Positions 1 through 5,387 of a DNA stretch of 6,885 bases are shown here, piece after piece. The stretch spans positions 1 to 6,885 of the forward strand of contig JABHWQ010000201.1 in the NCBI GenBank assembly GCA_018657655.1. The letters are read 5' to 3'. The notes beneath the pieces were generated by a model. The model was given only the letters and a program-made list of their open reading frames with translations. It was not told the DNA's origin and made no database searches. The first letter of the stretch is position 1. The number at the start of each line of letters is the position of its first letter. The stretch is from Chloroflexota bacterium (GTDB taxonomy: Bacteria > Chloroflexota > Dehalococcoidia > SZUA-161 > SpSt-899). A program made the position numbers and the translations under genes.

Positions 1-561
1 GGGACTGATATCCCATTGAAGGTCAATTCCACTGGAATGATCCCGCTGATCTTTGCCATGGCAGTCATGGTGTTCCCCGGGACGATAGCCAGTTATTTCG
101 CAAATGCGTCGAATGAGAGCCCTAATTTCGCCAACTTTATTTATGAGGATCTATTCAATTCAGGCGGAGATTATTGGTGGTTTTACTGGGGGGTGTATTT
201 CCTCCTGGTTGTTGGATTTACCTTTTTCTATGGTATGATTACGTTTCAGCAACAAAATATTCCCGACAACCTGCAGAAGCAGGGGGGATTTATACCCGGA
301 ATTCGTCCAGGGAAACAAACGGCGGTGTATTTGGATGGTGTGCATAACAGGCTGACGTGGGGAGGGGCCATGTTCCTTGGGTTGATTGCTATTATGCCGT
401 TATTTGCTATGGTGGCGATGGGATCATCCGCAAATCAAGCTCAATCGCTGATGCTGTTGAGCAGTGCCGGATTGCTGATTGTGGTGGGGGTTGTGTTGGA
501 TACCATGAGACAGATGGAGGCGCAATTGCTAATGCGCCACTATGAAGGATTCATCAAGTAA
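1..561 (+). CDS. secY: Protein translocase subunit SecY, C-terminal part (5' truncated by window)
   Basis: This is the last 186 codons of SecY, the channel-forming subunit of the SecYEG translocon in the cytoplasmic membrane. The frame is open from the first base, so the start lies upstream of the window. Visible hydrophobic segments fit TM7 (about window residues 13-33), TM8 (60-82), TM9 (121-139) and TM10 (150-168). The cytosolic loop between TM8 and TM9 carries the family motif PGIRPG (window residues 99-104); its arginine is known in E. coli SecY to matter for SecA-driven translocation. The motif around NIPDNLQKQGGF before it is also typical. The protein ends LLMRHYEGFIK, a normal SecY C-terminus. 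The TAA stop is followed at once by an in-frame TAG. The neighbour adk directly downstream is the usual bacterial arrangement. Identification is firm. Confidence 0.97.
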   Translation, partial: GTDIPLKVNSTGMIPLIFAMAVMVFPGTIASYFANASNESPNFANFIYEDLFNSGGDYWWFYWGVYFLLVVGFTFFYGMITFQQQNIPDNLQKQGGFIPGIRPGKQTAVYLDGVHNRLTWGGAMFLGLIAIMPLFAMVAMGSSANQAQSLMLLSSAGLLIVVGVVLDTMRQMEAQLLMRHYEGFIK

Positions 562-566
562 TAGTT

Positions 567-573
567 GGGGGAA
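567..573 (+). promoter_or_regulatory. Ribosome-binding site that fixes the adk start
   Basis: The purine run GGGGGAA ends six bases before GTG at 580. It would overlap a TTG start at 565, so it supports GTG 580 as the true adk start. Confidence 0.75.
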
Positions 574-579
574 TGTTCA

Positions 580-1221
580 GTGAATATCATTTTACTAGGT
601 GCTCCCGGAGCAGGAAAGGGTACTCAGGCAGTCGCACTTGTGAAAGAAAAAGGATTAGCTCACGTTGCCTCCGGTGATCTGTTCCGAGATAATCTCAGCA
701 GAGGCACAGAGTTGGGGAATATTGCCAAGACCTATATGGATAAGGGAGAGTTAGTTCCTGATGATGTCACAGTGAAGATGGTGCTCGATCGAATCGCCAG
801 ACCTGACTGTGCTAGCGGATTCCTTCTTGACGGATTTCCGAGGACTATTCCACAGGCAGAGGCATTAGATAAGGCATTGTCAGGTGAGGGTAAAGAAATC
901 GGCAAAGCTGTTTCAGTTGCGGTTCCTAATGAGCAATTGATCAAGAGACTTTCAGGGCGATGGATTTGTAGAGGTTGCCAGGCTCCGTTCCATATGGTCG
1001 ATGCACCTCCCAAAGAGGCAGGCAAGTGCGATCATTGTGGTGGTGAGCTTTATCAACGTGACGATGACAATGAACCAACTGTTCGCAATCGGCTGGAAGT
1101 TTACATGAATCAGACAGCTCCGTTGATCGAGTTTTACAAAAAGCAGGGAAAGGTGTTGGAGGTCAATGGGAATCAGCCAGTGGCCGACGTAAGTAAAGAG
1201 ATGCTTGCTGCTTTGGCGTAA
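580..1221 (+). CDS. adk: Adenylate kinase, zinc-type lid
   Basis: Cytosolic adenylate kinase interconverts ATP + AMP and 2 ADP, keeping adenylate pools in balance. The protein is 213 residues from the GTG start, matching the usual long bacterial form. In order: P-loop GAPGAGKGT at residues 7-15; AMP-binding region with the SGDLFR stretch near 31-36; DGFPRT at 84-89; the LID domain with Cys130-X2-Cys133 and Cys150-X2-Cys153; and RDDD at 160-163. The four cysteines sit at the spacing of zinc-binding lids known from Gram-positive adenylate kinases, so zinc binding is inferred. The GTG at 580 is chosen over an in-frame TTG at 565, because the family begins M-N-I-I-L-L-G right before the P-loop and the ribosome-binding site lies between the two candidates. 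It follows secY by 18 bases and precedes map by 5, a common secY-adk-map order. Confidence 0.97.
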   Translation: MNIILLGAPGAGKGTQAVALVKEKGLAHVASGDLFRDNLSRGTELGNIAKTYMDKGELVPDDVTVKMVLDRIARPDCASGFLLDGFPRTIPQAEALDKALSGEGKEIGKAVSVAVPNEQLIKRLSGRWICRGCQAPFHMVDAPPKEAGKCDHCGGELYQRDDDNEPTVRNRLEVYMNQTAPLIEFYKKQGKVLEVNGNQPVADVSKEMLAALA

Positions 1222-1226
1222 GCAAT

Positions 1227-1976
1227 ATGGGAATTATTATAAAATCGCCGCGTGAAATCGGCGTAATGCGTGAGGCAGGACGGATTGTAGCCGCTGTCCA
1301 CGATACCTTAAAAAATGAAATAAGGCCGGGAATAACCACCGGTGAGCTAGATGCAATAGCCGTCCGGACAATAACGGAGAGGGGTGCGATTGCATCGTTC
1401 AAAGGTTATCGCGGATTTCCTGCTTCGATATGTACTTCAATAAACGAAGAGGTGGTTCACGGTATCCCGGGTAGTCGTGTGCTTGAAGAAGGCGACTTAG
1501 TTGCCATCGATGTAGGGGCGGTTTATAATGGATTCCAGGGTGACGCTGCTATAACGGTGGCGGTGGGCAAAACAAGTGCTGAAGCGGAAGCACTGATGAA
1601 TGCTACGCGAGGTGCTCTGGAAGCTGGGATAAAGGCTGCACGAAGCGGGGTGCATTTGGGAGATGTATCCGCTGCCATTCAGGCATATGCTGAGGAACGT
1701 AACTTTTCCGTTGTTCGGGAGTACGTTGGCCATGGGATTGGACGAGATATGCATGAAGAACCGCAAATCCCGAATTATGGCACTTCGGGACAGGGGCCGG
1801 TGCTAAAGAAAGGCATGACAATGGCTCTGGAGCCAATGGTAAATGCGGGCGGCTGGCGTACCAAAGTGCTTCCTGATCGGTGGACGGTGGTAACAGCTGA
1901 CGGGAGTCTCTCGGCACATTACGAGCATACAATCGCCATTACAGATGGAGAAACGGAGATATTGACTCAGCTGTAG
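1227..1976 (+). CDS. map: Methionine aminopeptidase, type I
   Basis: Removes the initiator methionine from nascent proteins at the ribosome exit; a dinuclear metalloenzyme of the cytosol. The 249-residue length is that of the short bacterial type I form without an N-terminal extension. All five expected metal ligands are visible: Asp95 (in AIDVG), Asp106 (QGDAA), His169 (GHGIG), Glu202 (LEPM) and Glu233 (HYEHT). The substrate-site histidines His78 (VVHGIP) and His176 (MHEEP) are also present. The ATG start is five bases after the adk stop and has no recognisable Shine-Dalgarno sequence, so translation probably depends on ribosomes finishing adk. A GC-rich 5-bp inverted repeat (1246-1250 with 1259-1263) lies in the first codons; its effect, if any, is unknown. 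Identification is firm. Confidence 0.97.
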   Translation: MGIIIKSPREIGVMREAGRIVAAVHDTLKNEIRPGITTGELDAIAVRTITERGAIASFKGYRGFPASICTSINEEVVHGIPGSRVLEEGDLVAIDVGAVYNGFQGDAAITVAVGKTSAEAEALMNATRGALEAGIKAARSGVHLGDVSAAIQAYAEERNFSVVREYVGHGIGRDMHEEPQIPNYGTSGQGPVLKKGMTMALEPMVNAGGWRTKVLPDRWTVVTADGSLSAHYEHTIAITDGETEILTQL

Positions 1977-2029
1977 TGGGATTACAGTTTTCATGATAAA
2001 GTCTCAGGGGGGCTAGCGAGAGGGTATAT

Positions 2030-2248
2030 ATGTCGAAAAAAGAAGCCGTTGAAGTTGAGGGAACGGTAGTCGAACCCTTAACCAATGGGATGTTTCGCGT
2101 TGAGTTGCCAAATGGGCACTTGGTTTTAGCGCATGCATCTGGTAAGATGAGGCGATATTTTATAAAAGTAGTACGTGGAGATAGGGTATTAGTCGAGCTT
2201 TCACCCTATGATCTTTCTCGGGGACGAATTACGTATCGATTCAAGTAG
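2030..2248 (+). CDS. infA: Translation initiation factor IF-1
   Basis: IF1 is a single OB-fold protein that occupies the A site of the 30S subunit during initiation and helps IF2 and IF3 select the start codon. The 72-residue length is exactly that of the bacterial family. Visible family marks are the VEGTVVEPL opening, the NGMFRVEL strand, the AHASGKMRRYFIKV segment (residues 34-47) and the closing SPYDLSRGRITYR. The start is an ATG with GAGAGGG (2018-2024) five bases upstream. The 53-base gap from map (1977-2029) is the second largest in the window. It holds this ribosome-binding site and no convincing terminator or promoter. The rpmJ ribosome-binding site overlaps its stop codon, so the two are likely coupled. 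Confidence 0.97.
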   Translation: MSKKEAVEVEGTVVEPLTNGMFRVELPNGHLVLAHASGKMRRYFIKVVRGDRVLVELSPYDLSRGRITYRFK

Positions 2249-2258
2249 AGGTTAAATA

Positions 2259-2372
2259 ATGAAAGTCCGAGCTTCAGTTAAGCCCCGTTGCAGCAATTGC
2301 AAAGTTGTTAAGCGCAAAGGGGTTTTACGAGTTATTTGTTCAAATCCAAGGCATAAACAGAGGCAGGGATAA
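2259..2372 (+). CDS. rpmJ: 50S ribosomal protein L36 (bL36), zinc-ribbon form
   Basis: The smallest ribosomal protein, bound to 23S rRNA near the base of the L7/L12 stalk. The reading frame encodes 37 residues beginning MKVRASVKPRC, a length typical of the family. It retains the complete zinc-ribbon ligand set Cys11, Cys14, Cys27 and His32, so this is the zinc-containing form rather than the zinc-free paralogue that some bacteria use under zinc limitation. ATG at 2259 is preceded by AGAGG (2247-2251), which overlaps the infA stop, leaving seven bases of spacing. The stop codon and the glycine codon before it form part of the 5' arm of a hairpin that ends just before the rpsM ribosome-binding site. 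Gene order infA-rpmJ-rpsM is the classical one. Confidence 0.97.
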   Translation: MKVRASVKPRCSNCKVVKRKGVLRVICSNPRHKQRQG

Positions 2373-2407
2373 CGCCAATAGAAAGCTTCGGCTTGAAACG
2401 ATATCCC
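2366..2407 (+). promoter_or_regulatory. Hairpin in the rpmJ-rpsM junction, candidate translational control site
   Basis: The RNA can fold as GGGATA (2366-2371) with TATCCC (2402-2407), an A-A mismatch, two C-G pairs (2373-2374 with 2399-2400), an asymmetric internal loop of 8 and 4 bases, and AAGC/GCTT (2383-2386 with 2391-2394). The inner stem is capped by a UUCG tetraloop closed by C-G. The last paired base is one base before AAGGAG (2409-2414), the rpsM ribosome-binding site. No T-run follows, so it is not an intrinsic terminator. In E. coli, S4 represses its operon by binding the leader just upstream of rpsM. An equivalent role here is inferred from position only; there is no sequence match to the E. 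coli element that I can claim. Confidence 0.5.
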
Positions 2408-2419
2408 TAAGGAGTAAAA

Positions 2420-2809
2420 ATGGCACGTGTTGCGGGTGTTGACATTCCGGCAAACAAAAGAGTGGAGATATCTCTTCGTTATATATTTGGTATTGGACCG
2501 ACGTTAAGTAAAAAGATACTGGACCAAACAGGCGTCAATCCTGATACCAGAGTTAAGGATCTATCCGATGAAGATCTTAATAAAATACGAGAGGCCATCG
2601 ATAAAGAACACAAAGTTGAGGGTGATCTTCGAAGAGAAGTTACTTTCAATATAAAACGGCTTATCGAGATAGGCTGTTATCGAGGCATGAGGCATAGAAG
2701 AGGACTCCCGGTTCACGGACAGAGAACAAAGACCAATGCCCGCACCAAACGCGGACCGAAGAAGACCGTGGCCGGAAGAGGCCGAAGACGCGGTATGACC
2801 AAGAAGTAA
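2420..2809 (+). CDS. rpsM: 30S ribosomal protein S13 (uS13)
   Basis: S13 sits in the head of the 30S subunit and contacts 23S rRNA and L5 across the subunit bridge; its C-terminal tail reaches toward the P-site tRNA. The 129-residue protein shows the family start MARVAGVDIP, the helix-two-turn-helix segment with YIFGIGPTLSKKIL (residues 21-34), VEGDLRREV (67-74), and the highly conserved RGLPVHGQRTKTNARTK (94-110). His99 stands where most family members have arginine. The basic tail TVAGRGRRRGMTKK is some ten residues longer than in E. coli. ATG is preceded by AAGGAG (2409-2414) with five bases of spacing. It is the first gene of the alpha-type block (rpsM-rpsK-rpsD-rpoA-rplQ). Confidence 0.98.
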   Translation: MARVAGVDIPANKRVEISLRYIFGIGPTLSKKILDQTGVNPDTRVKDLSDEDLNKIREAIDKEHKVEGDLRREVTFNIKRLIEIGCYRGMRHRRGLPVHGQRTKTNARTKRGPKKTVAGRGRRRGMTKK

Positions 2810-2840
2810 GAATCGTAGTCTTATTCAGTGAGGAAGTTTA

Positions 2841-3236
2841 ATGGCAGTAAAAAAAGGTAGTTCAGGAGTTAAAAGGCGCGAGCGTAAAGGGATAGTCAGG
2901 GGTCGTGCGTATGTGCAGTCGACATTCAACAACACCATCGTCACCTTGACGGATGTAGCAGGTAACGTTATCACTTGGGGAAGTTCGGGAACCATGGGAT
3001 TCAAAGGATCCCGAAAAGGAACTGCGTATGCTGCCCAGAGAGCTGCTACTGAAGTGGCGCAGAGAGGGATGGAACACGGATTACGGCATGTTGATGTGCT
3101 AATAAAAGGTCCCGGTAGCGGAAGAGAAGCTGCAATCCGTGCGCTACAGGCGACCGGATTGAATGTGCTAAGTATAAAAGATGTTACTCCGACACCACAT
3201 AACGGATGTCGTGCTCGGAAAAAACGGCGAATTTAA
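2841..3236 (+). CDS. rpsK: 30S ribosomal protein S11 (uS11)
   Basis: S11 lies on the platform of the 30S subunit near the mRNA exit channel and binds 16S rRNA with S6/S18 and S21 neighbours. The 131-residue protein has a basic N-terminus (residues 1-21), then AYVQSTFNNTIVTLTD (23-38), GFKGSRKGTAYAAQ (53-66), KGPGSGREAAIRAL (89-102) and the closing TPTPHNGCRARKKRRI. The Asn121-Gly122 pair corresponds to the site known to form isoaspartate in E. coli S11. The ATG start has GAGGAAG (2830-2836) four bases upstream. It follows rpsM by 31 bases, a stretch with no visible signal other than this ribosome-binding site. The stop codon lies inside a perfect AT palindrome (3233-3248). Confidence 0.98.
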   Translation: MAVKKGSSGVKRRERKGIVRGRAYVQSTFNNTIVTLTDVAGNVITWGSSGTMGFKGSRKGTAYAAQRAATEVAQRGMEHGLRHVDVLIKGPGSGREAAIRALQATGLNVLSIKDVTPTPHNGCRARKKRRI

Positions 3237-3248
3237 ATATATATTTAA
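3233..3248. repeat. 16-bp perfect AT palindrome across the rpsK stop
   Basis: TTAAATATATATTTAA reads the same on both strands and includes the rpsK stop codon. It contains TATATT (3240-3245), a good match to a -10 box, but no recognisable -35 box lies 15-19 bases upstream. With no GC pairs it would be a weak RNA hairpin. A function is not established. Confidence 0.6.
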
Positions 3249-3250
3249 TG

Positions 3251-3293
3251 GGAACGAGGTATATGGGCACCTACAATTGCCCTGACTCGTACT
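3251..3293 (+). promoter_or_regulatory. Two-tiered hairpin before rpsD, candidate S4 autoregulatory site
   Basis: In the 71-base rpsK-rpsD gap, ACGAG (3254-3258) pairs with CTCGT (3286-3290). Inside an asymmetric internal loop (6 and 3 bases), GGGCA (3265-3269) pairs with TGCCC (3278-3282) around an 8-base loop. Beyond an A-A mismatch (3253/3291), two more pairs extend the base (3251-3252 with 3292-3293, one being G-U). The rpsD ribosome-binding site GGGAGG (3296-3301) starts three bases after the last pair. CCCT (3280-3283) could alternatively pair with AGGG (3295-3298), which would break the inner stem and cover the ribosome-binding site. In Bacillus subtilis S4 represses its own gene through the rpsD leader. 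A similar role here is inference. Confidence 0.5.
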
Positions 3294-3307
3294 GAGGGAG
3301 GATATCT

Positions 3308-3949
3308 ATGGCCCGCTACACTGGGCCCGTCTGTCGGTTGTGCCGGCGAACAAGCGAAAAGCTGATGCTGAAGGGCGAGAGATGTCTCACACCTAAGTGT
3401 GCTGTGGAACGTCAGCTCAGTAGTATGGCTGGTAAGAATCGGAATAGACGGCGTGGACGCCCCAAAAAGAAATCAGAATATGGTATCCGCTTGATGGAAA
3501 AGCAGAAAACCAAGAATACATATGGTATACTTGAACGTCAGTTGCGGATATACTTCAGAAAAGCAGGAAAGACACCTGGTCTCTCGGGAGAGAATCTCCT
3601 TAGAATGCTAGAGACAAGACTGGATAATGTAGTTTATCGCCTTGGTTTTGCGGATAGTCTGCGTCAAGCCAGACAACTAGTCCGGCATGGTCATTTTACG
3701 TTAAATGGCCGTAAGACCGATATTCCATCGTGCGCGGTTAAACCGGGCGATGTAATTGCATGGAAAGAGAATAAGGCGAAGCTCTTCCCTTATCAATATG
3801 CTGCACAGAATATTGCAGGCAAGCAAATACCAGGGTGGTTAAGTGTGGATAGTAGTACCCTCACGGCGAAAGTTTTGGCTCAGCCAACAAGAGAAGATAT
3901 CGGGGGTACCATTAATGAAAGGTTAATCGTAGAGTACTACTCAAAGTAA
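3308..3949 (+). CDS. rpsD: 30S ribosomal protein S4 (uS4), zinc-type, atypical basic loop
   Basis: S4 is a primary 16S rRNA binder that nucleates 30S body assembly, and in several bacteria it represses its own operon. The 213-residue protein starts MARYTGPVCRLC and has Cys9, Cys12, Cys26 and Cys31, the four-cysteine zinc site seen in Thermus S4. The core GENLLRMLETRLDNVVYRLGF and the S4 RNA-binding domain (about 94-160) are well conserved, as is the INERLIVEYYSK end. Oddly, the family's PGQHG motif, expected near residues 38-45, is absent. In its place is a very basic, longer stretch, NRNRRRGRPKKK (residues 44-55), before SEYG. ATG follows GGGAGG (3296-3301) by six bases. Identity is firm; the altered loop is visible in the sequence and its meaning is unknown. 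Confidence 0.97.
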   Translation: MARYTGPVCRLCRRTSEKLMLKGERCLTPKCAVERQLSSMAGKNRNRRRGRPKKKSEYGIRLMEKQKTKNTYGILERQLRIYFRKAGKTPGLSGENLLRMLETRLDNVVYRLGFADSLRQARQLVRHGHFTLNGRKTDIPSCAVKPGDVIAWKENKAKLFPYQYAAQNIAGKQIPGWLSVDSSTLTAKVLAQPTREDIGGTINERLIVEYYSK

Positions 3950-3954
3950 TCATA

Positions 3955-3968
3955 TTCCCTTCGGGAGG
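3955..3968 (+). promoter_or_regulatory. rpoA ribosome-binding site held in a hairpin
   Basis: GGGAGG (3963-3968) is the rpoA ribosome-binding site, eight bases before the TTG start. Five of its six bases can pair with TTCCC (3955-3959) across a three-base loop (one pair is G-U). The hairpin begins five bases after the rpsD stop codon, so a ribosome terminating on rpsD would cover its 5' arm and free the site. This suggests coupling of rpoA to rpsD translation. Confidence 0.55.
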
Positions 3969-3976
3969 TCAGAAAT

Positions 3977-5014
3977 TTGCCTGAGACTGTAAGTCCTACA
4001 ATCGAATACCAAGAGCTTTCTCAAGACTTCGGACGCTTTGTTGTAGAGCCGTTGGAACCGGGATATGGTCTCACGCTCGGCAATTCCATGCGGCGGATAC
4101 TACTGAGTTCCCTACTGGGAGCTGCAATTACCGCAGTTAGAATAGACGGCATACAGCATGAATTCTCTGTGATTCCGCACATGAAAGAAGACACGATGGA
4201 ATTCCTGCTAAACCTTAAAGGGACTCGATTGAGCTATTTGTCCGATCGCTCAGATTCCCTTACCCTCGAAGTTTCAAAGGAGGGTGTTGTCCGTGCTGGT
4301 GATATAAAACCATCGGCTAATTTCGAAATCGTAAATCCGGATCATTACCTGGCAACTCTGGAATCGTCCGAGGCAAACCTCAATGTTGAGCTCATTGTTG
4401 AGTTGGGAAGGGGATATGTTGGGGCTGGTTCTAATGAGGGGCGACCCATCGGGGTTTTACCCGTTGACGCAGTGTTTACTCCGATCAAACGTGTAAACTA
4501 TAAGGTGGAGAAGACCAGAGTTGAGGATCGGAGCGACTACGATCGTCTGATAATGGATATATGGACTGATGGCACACTGTCTCCGTCAGATGCTATGGCT
4601 GAGGGTGCTCATATTTTAATTCGACAGTTCACTACTTTTGCTAATCTTGGCAAGGTCCCGGTTGAGGCAGTTACTACTGAAGTGGAAGAGTCACAACAGG
4701 TACCTGAGCAACAGGATATCCCGTTGGAGCAGTTGGGGCTATCCTCGCGGACGTTCAATGCACTGCGACGTGGCGGTATCACTACTACTAGTGCTCTTTT
4801 GGAGAAGAGCAAGGATGAGTTGCTGGGTCTAAAGAACTTCGGAGAGAAATCATGGAACGAGGTTCAGGAGCATCTGGTGAAGATGAGCTTGGTGGAAACG
4901 GAATCCCAAGACGAGGTCGAAGATCAAGCCGAGGGAACAGGCGAAGAGGGCTCTATCGAAGAGTCAGAGATCGAAGCGATGCGAAGAAAGCTGCAAGAGA
5001 GATTTGCCAGGTGA
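3977..5014 (+). CDS. rpoA: DNA-directed RNA polymerase subunit alpha
   Basis: The alpha dimer scaffolds beta and beta-prime assembly, and its C-terminal domain contacts UP-element DNA and activators. The 345-residue protein shows the N-terminal domain (about 1-231) with RFVVEPLEPGYGLTLGNSMRRILLSS, a short acidic linker (232-247), and the C-terminal domain (about 248-305). DNA-contact positions known from E. coli are largely kept: Arg258, Asn261 and Leu263 (E. coli 265, 268, 270), then Gly289, Lys291, Ser292 and Glu295 (E. coli 296, 298, 299, 302). About 40 residues follow the C-terminal domain (306-345): a strongly acidic run, then EIEAMRRKLQERFAR, which could form a charged helix. The TTG start is the one that matches both the family N-terminus and the ribosome-binding site at 3963-3968. 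The rplQ ribosome-binding site overlaps its TGA stop. Confidence 0.97.
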   Translation: MPETVSPTIEYQELSQDFGRFVVEPLEPGYGLTLGNSMRRILLSSLLGAAITAVRIDGIQHEFSVIPHMKEDTMEFLLNLKGTRLSYLSDRSDSLTLEVSKEGVVRAGDIKPSANFEIVNPDHYLATLESSEANLNVELIVELGRGYVGAGSNEGRPIGVLPVDAVFTPIKRVNYKVEKTRVEDRSDYDRLIMDIWTDGTLSPSDAMAEGAHILIRQFTTFANLGKVPVEAVTTEVEESQQVPEQQDIPLEQLGLSSRTFNALRRGGITTTSALLEKSKDELLGLKNFGEKSWNEVQEHLVKMSLVETESQDEVEDQAEGTGEEGSIEESEIEAMRRKLQERFAR

Positions 5015-5020
5015 AGGAGG
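5014..5020 (+). promoter_or_regulatory. Ribosome-binding site that fixes the rplQ start
   Basis: AAGGAGG, beginning at the last base of the rpoA stop codon, lies four bases before ATG 5025. An in-frame TTG at 5004 lies upstream of it and inside rpoA, so ATG 5025 is the supported start. Confidence 0.8.
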
Positions 5021-5024
5021 GGAA

Positions 5025-5375
5025 ATGAGGCACCGGATGGCGGGGAGGAAACTTTCGAGGACGGCTGATCATCGATTGGCGATGTATCGTAATCAGGTGA
5101 CCGACCTGTTGAGATATGGAAAAATTGTAACCACTGAACCGAAAGCCAAGGAAGTTCGCTCTCTGGCGGAGAAAATGATAACTCTGGGAAAAGCGGGGCA
5201 TTTGGGTGCCCGACGTCAAGCTTTGGCTTTTATCATGTCTAAGGATGTTGTCAAAAAAGTTTTTGATGAGATAGGTCCAAGCTACAGTGACAGGGCTGGA
5301 GGTTATACCAGAATGGCAAAGCTCGGACCACGCCAGGGTGATGGCGCATCGATGGTTCAACTTGAACTGGTTTAG
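5025..5375 (+). CDS. rplQ: 50S ribosomal protein L17 (bL17)
   Basis: L17 binds 23S rRNA near the polypeptide exit tunnel on the solvent side of the large subunit. The 116-residue protein is the usual length for the compact bacterial form. It begins MRHRMAGRKLSRTADHR, the family signature, then has YGKIVTTEPKAKEVRSLAEKMI (31-52), GGYTRMAKLGPRQGDGASM (92-110) and the terminal VQLELV. ATG at 5025 gives exactly the conserved N-terminus, and the strong ribosome-binding site overlapping the rpoA stop supports it. It is the last gene of the classical alpha block. The next gene, truA, begins 12 bases downstream with no ECF-transporter genes between, unlike the usual Bacillota arrangement. Confidence 0.98.
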   Translation: MRHRMAGRKLSRTADHRLAMYRNQVTDLLRYGKIVTTEPKAKEVRSLAEKMITLGKAGHLGARRQALAFIMSKDVVKKVFDEIGPSYSDRAGGYTRMAKLGPRQGDGASMVQLELV

Positions 5376-5378
5376 GAG
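5374..5378 (+). promoter_or_regulatory. Ribosome-binding site for truA, overlapping the rplQ stop
   Basis: AGGAG overlaps the rplQ TAG stop. It is nine bases before ATT 5388, the only plausible in-frame start ahead of the conserved TruA N-terminus, and four bases before a TTG at 5383 that is in another frame. Its presence argues that translation begins here and not at the downstream GTG 5457, which has no such site. Confidence 0.65.
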
Positions 5379-5387
5379 TAAGTTGGC

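Noticed and set aside
1246..1263. CGCCG/CGGCG hairpin in the first codons of map
   Set aside because: Only five pairs inside coding sequence, not next to the start codon; too little to call a regulatory element.
1962..1988. Possible promoter in the map-infA gap: TTGACT (1962-1967) and TACAGT (1983-1988)
   Set aside because: The -35 is good but the -10 matches only four of six and the spacing is 15; such matches are expected by chance, and the operon context does not require a promoter.
3248..3295. A 15-codon reading frame (MGTRYMGTYNCPDSY) ending right before the rpsD ribosome-binding site, possible leader peptide
   Set aside because: It has no ribosome-binding site, and the region is better explained by the paired stems; without comparison to relatives, coding cannot be supported.
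4953..5360. Antisense open frame of 135 codons across the rpoA-rplQ junction, and the other antisense frames
   Set aside because: All lie opposite well-identified conserved genes, have no family features or ribosome-binding sites that stand out, and are shadows of the coding strand.
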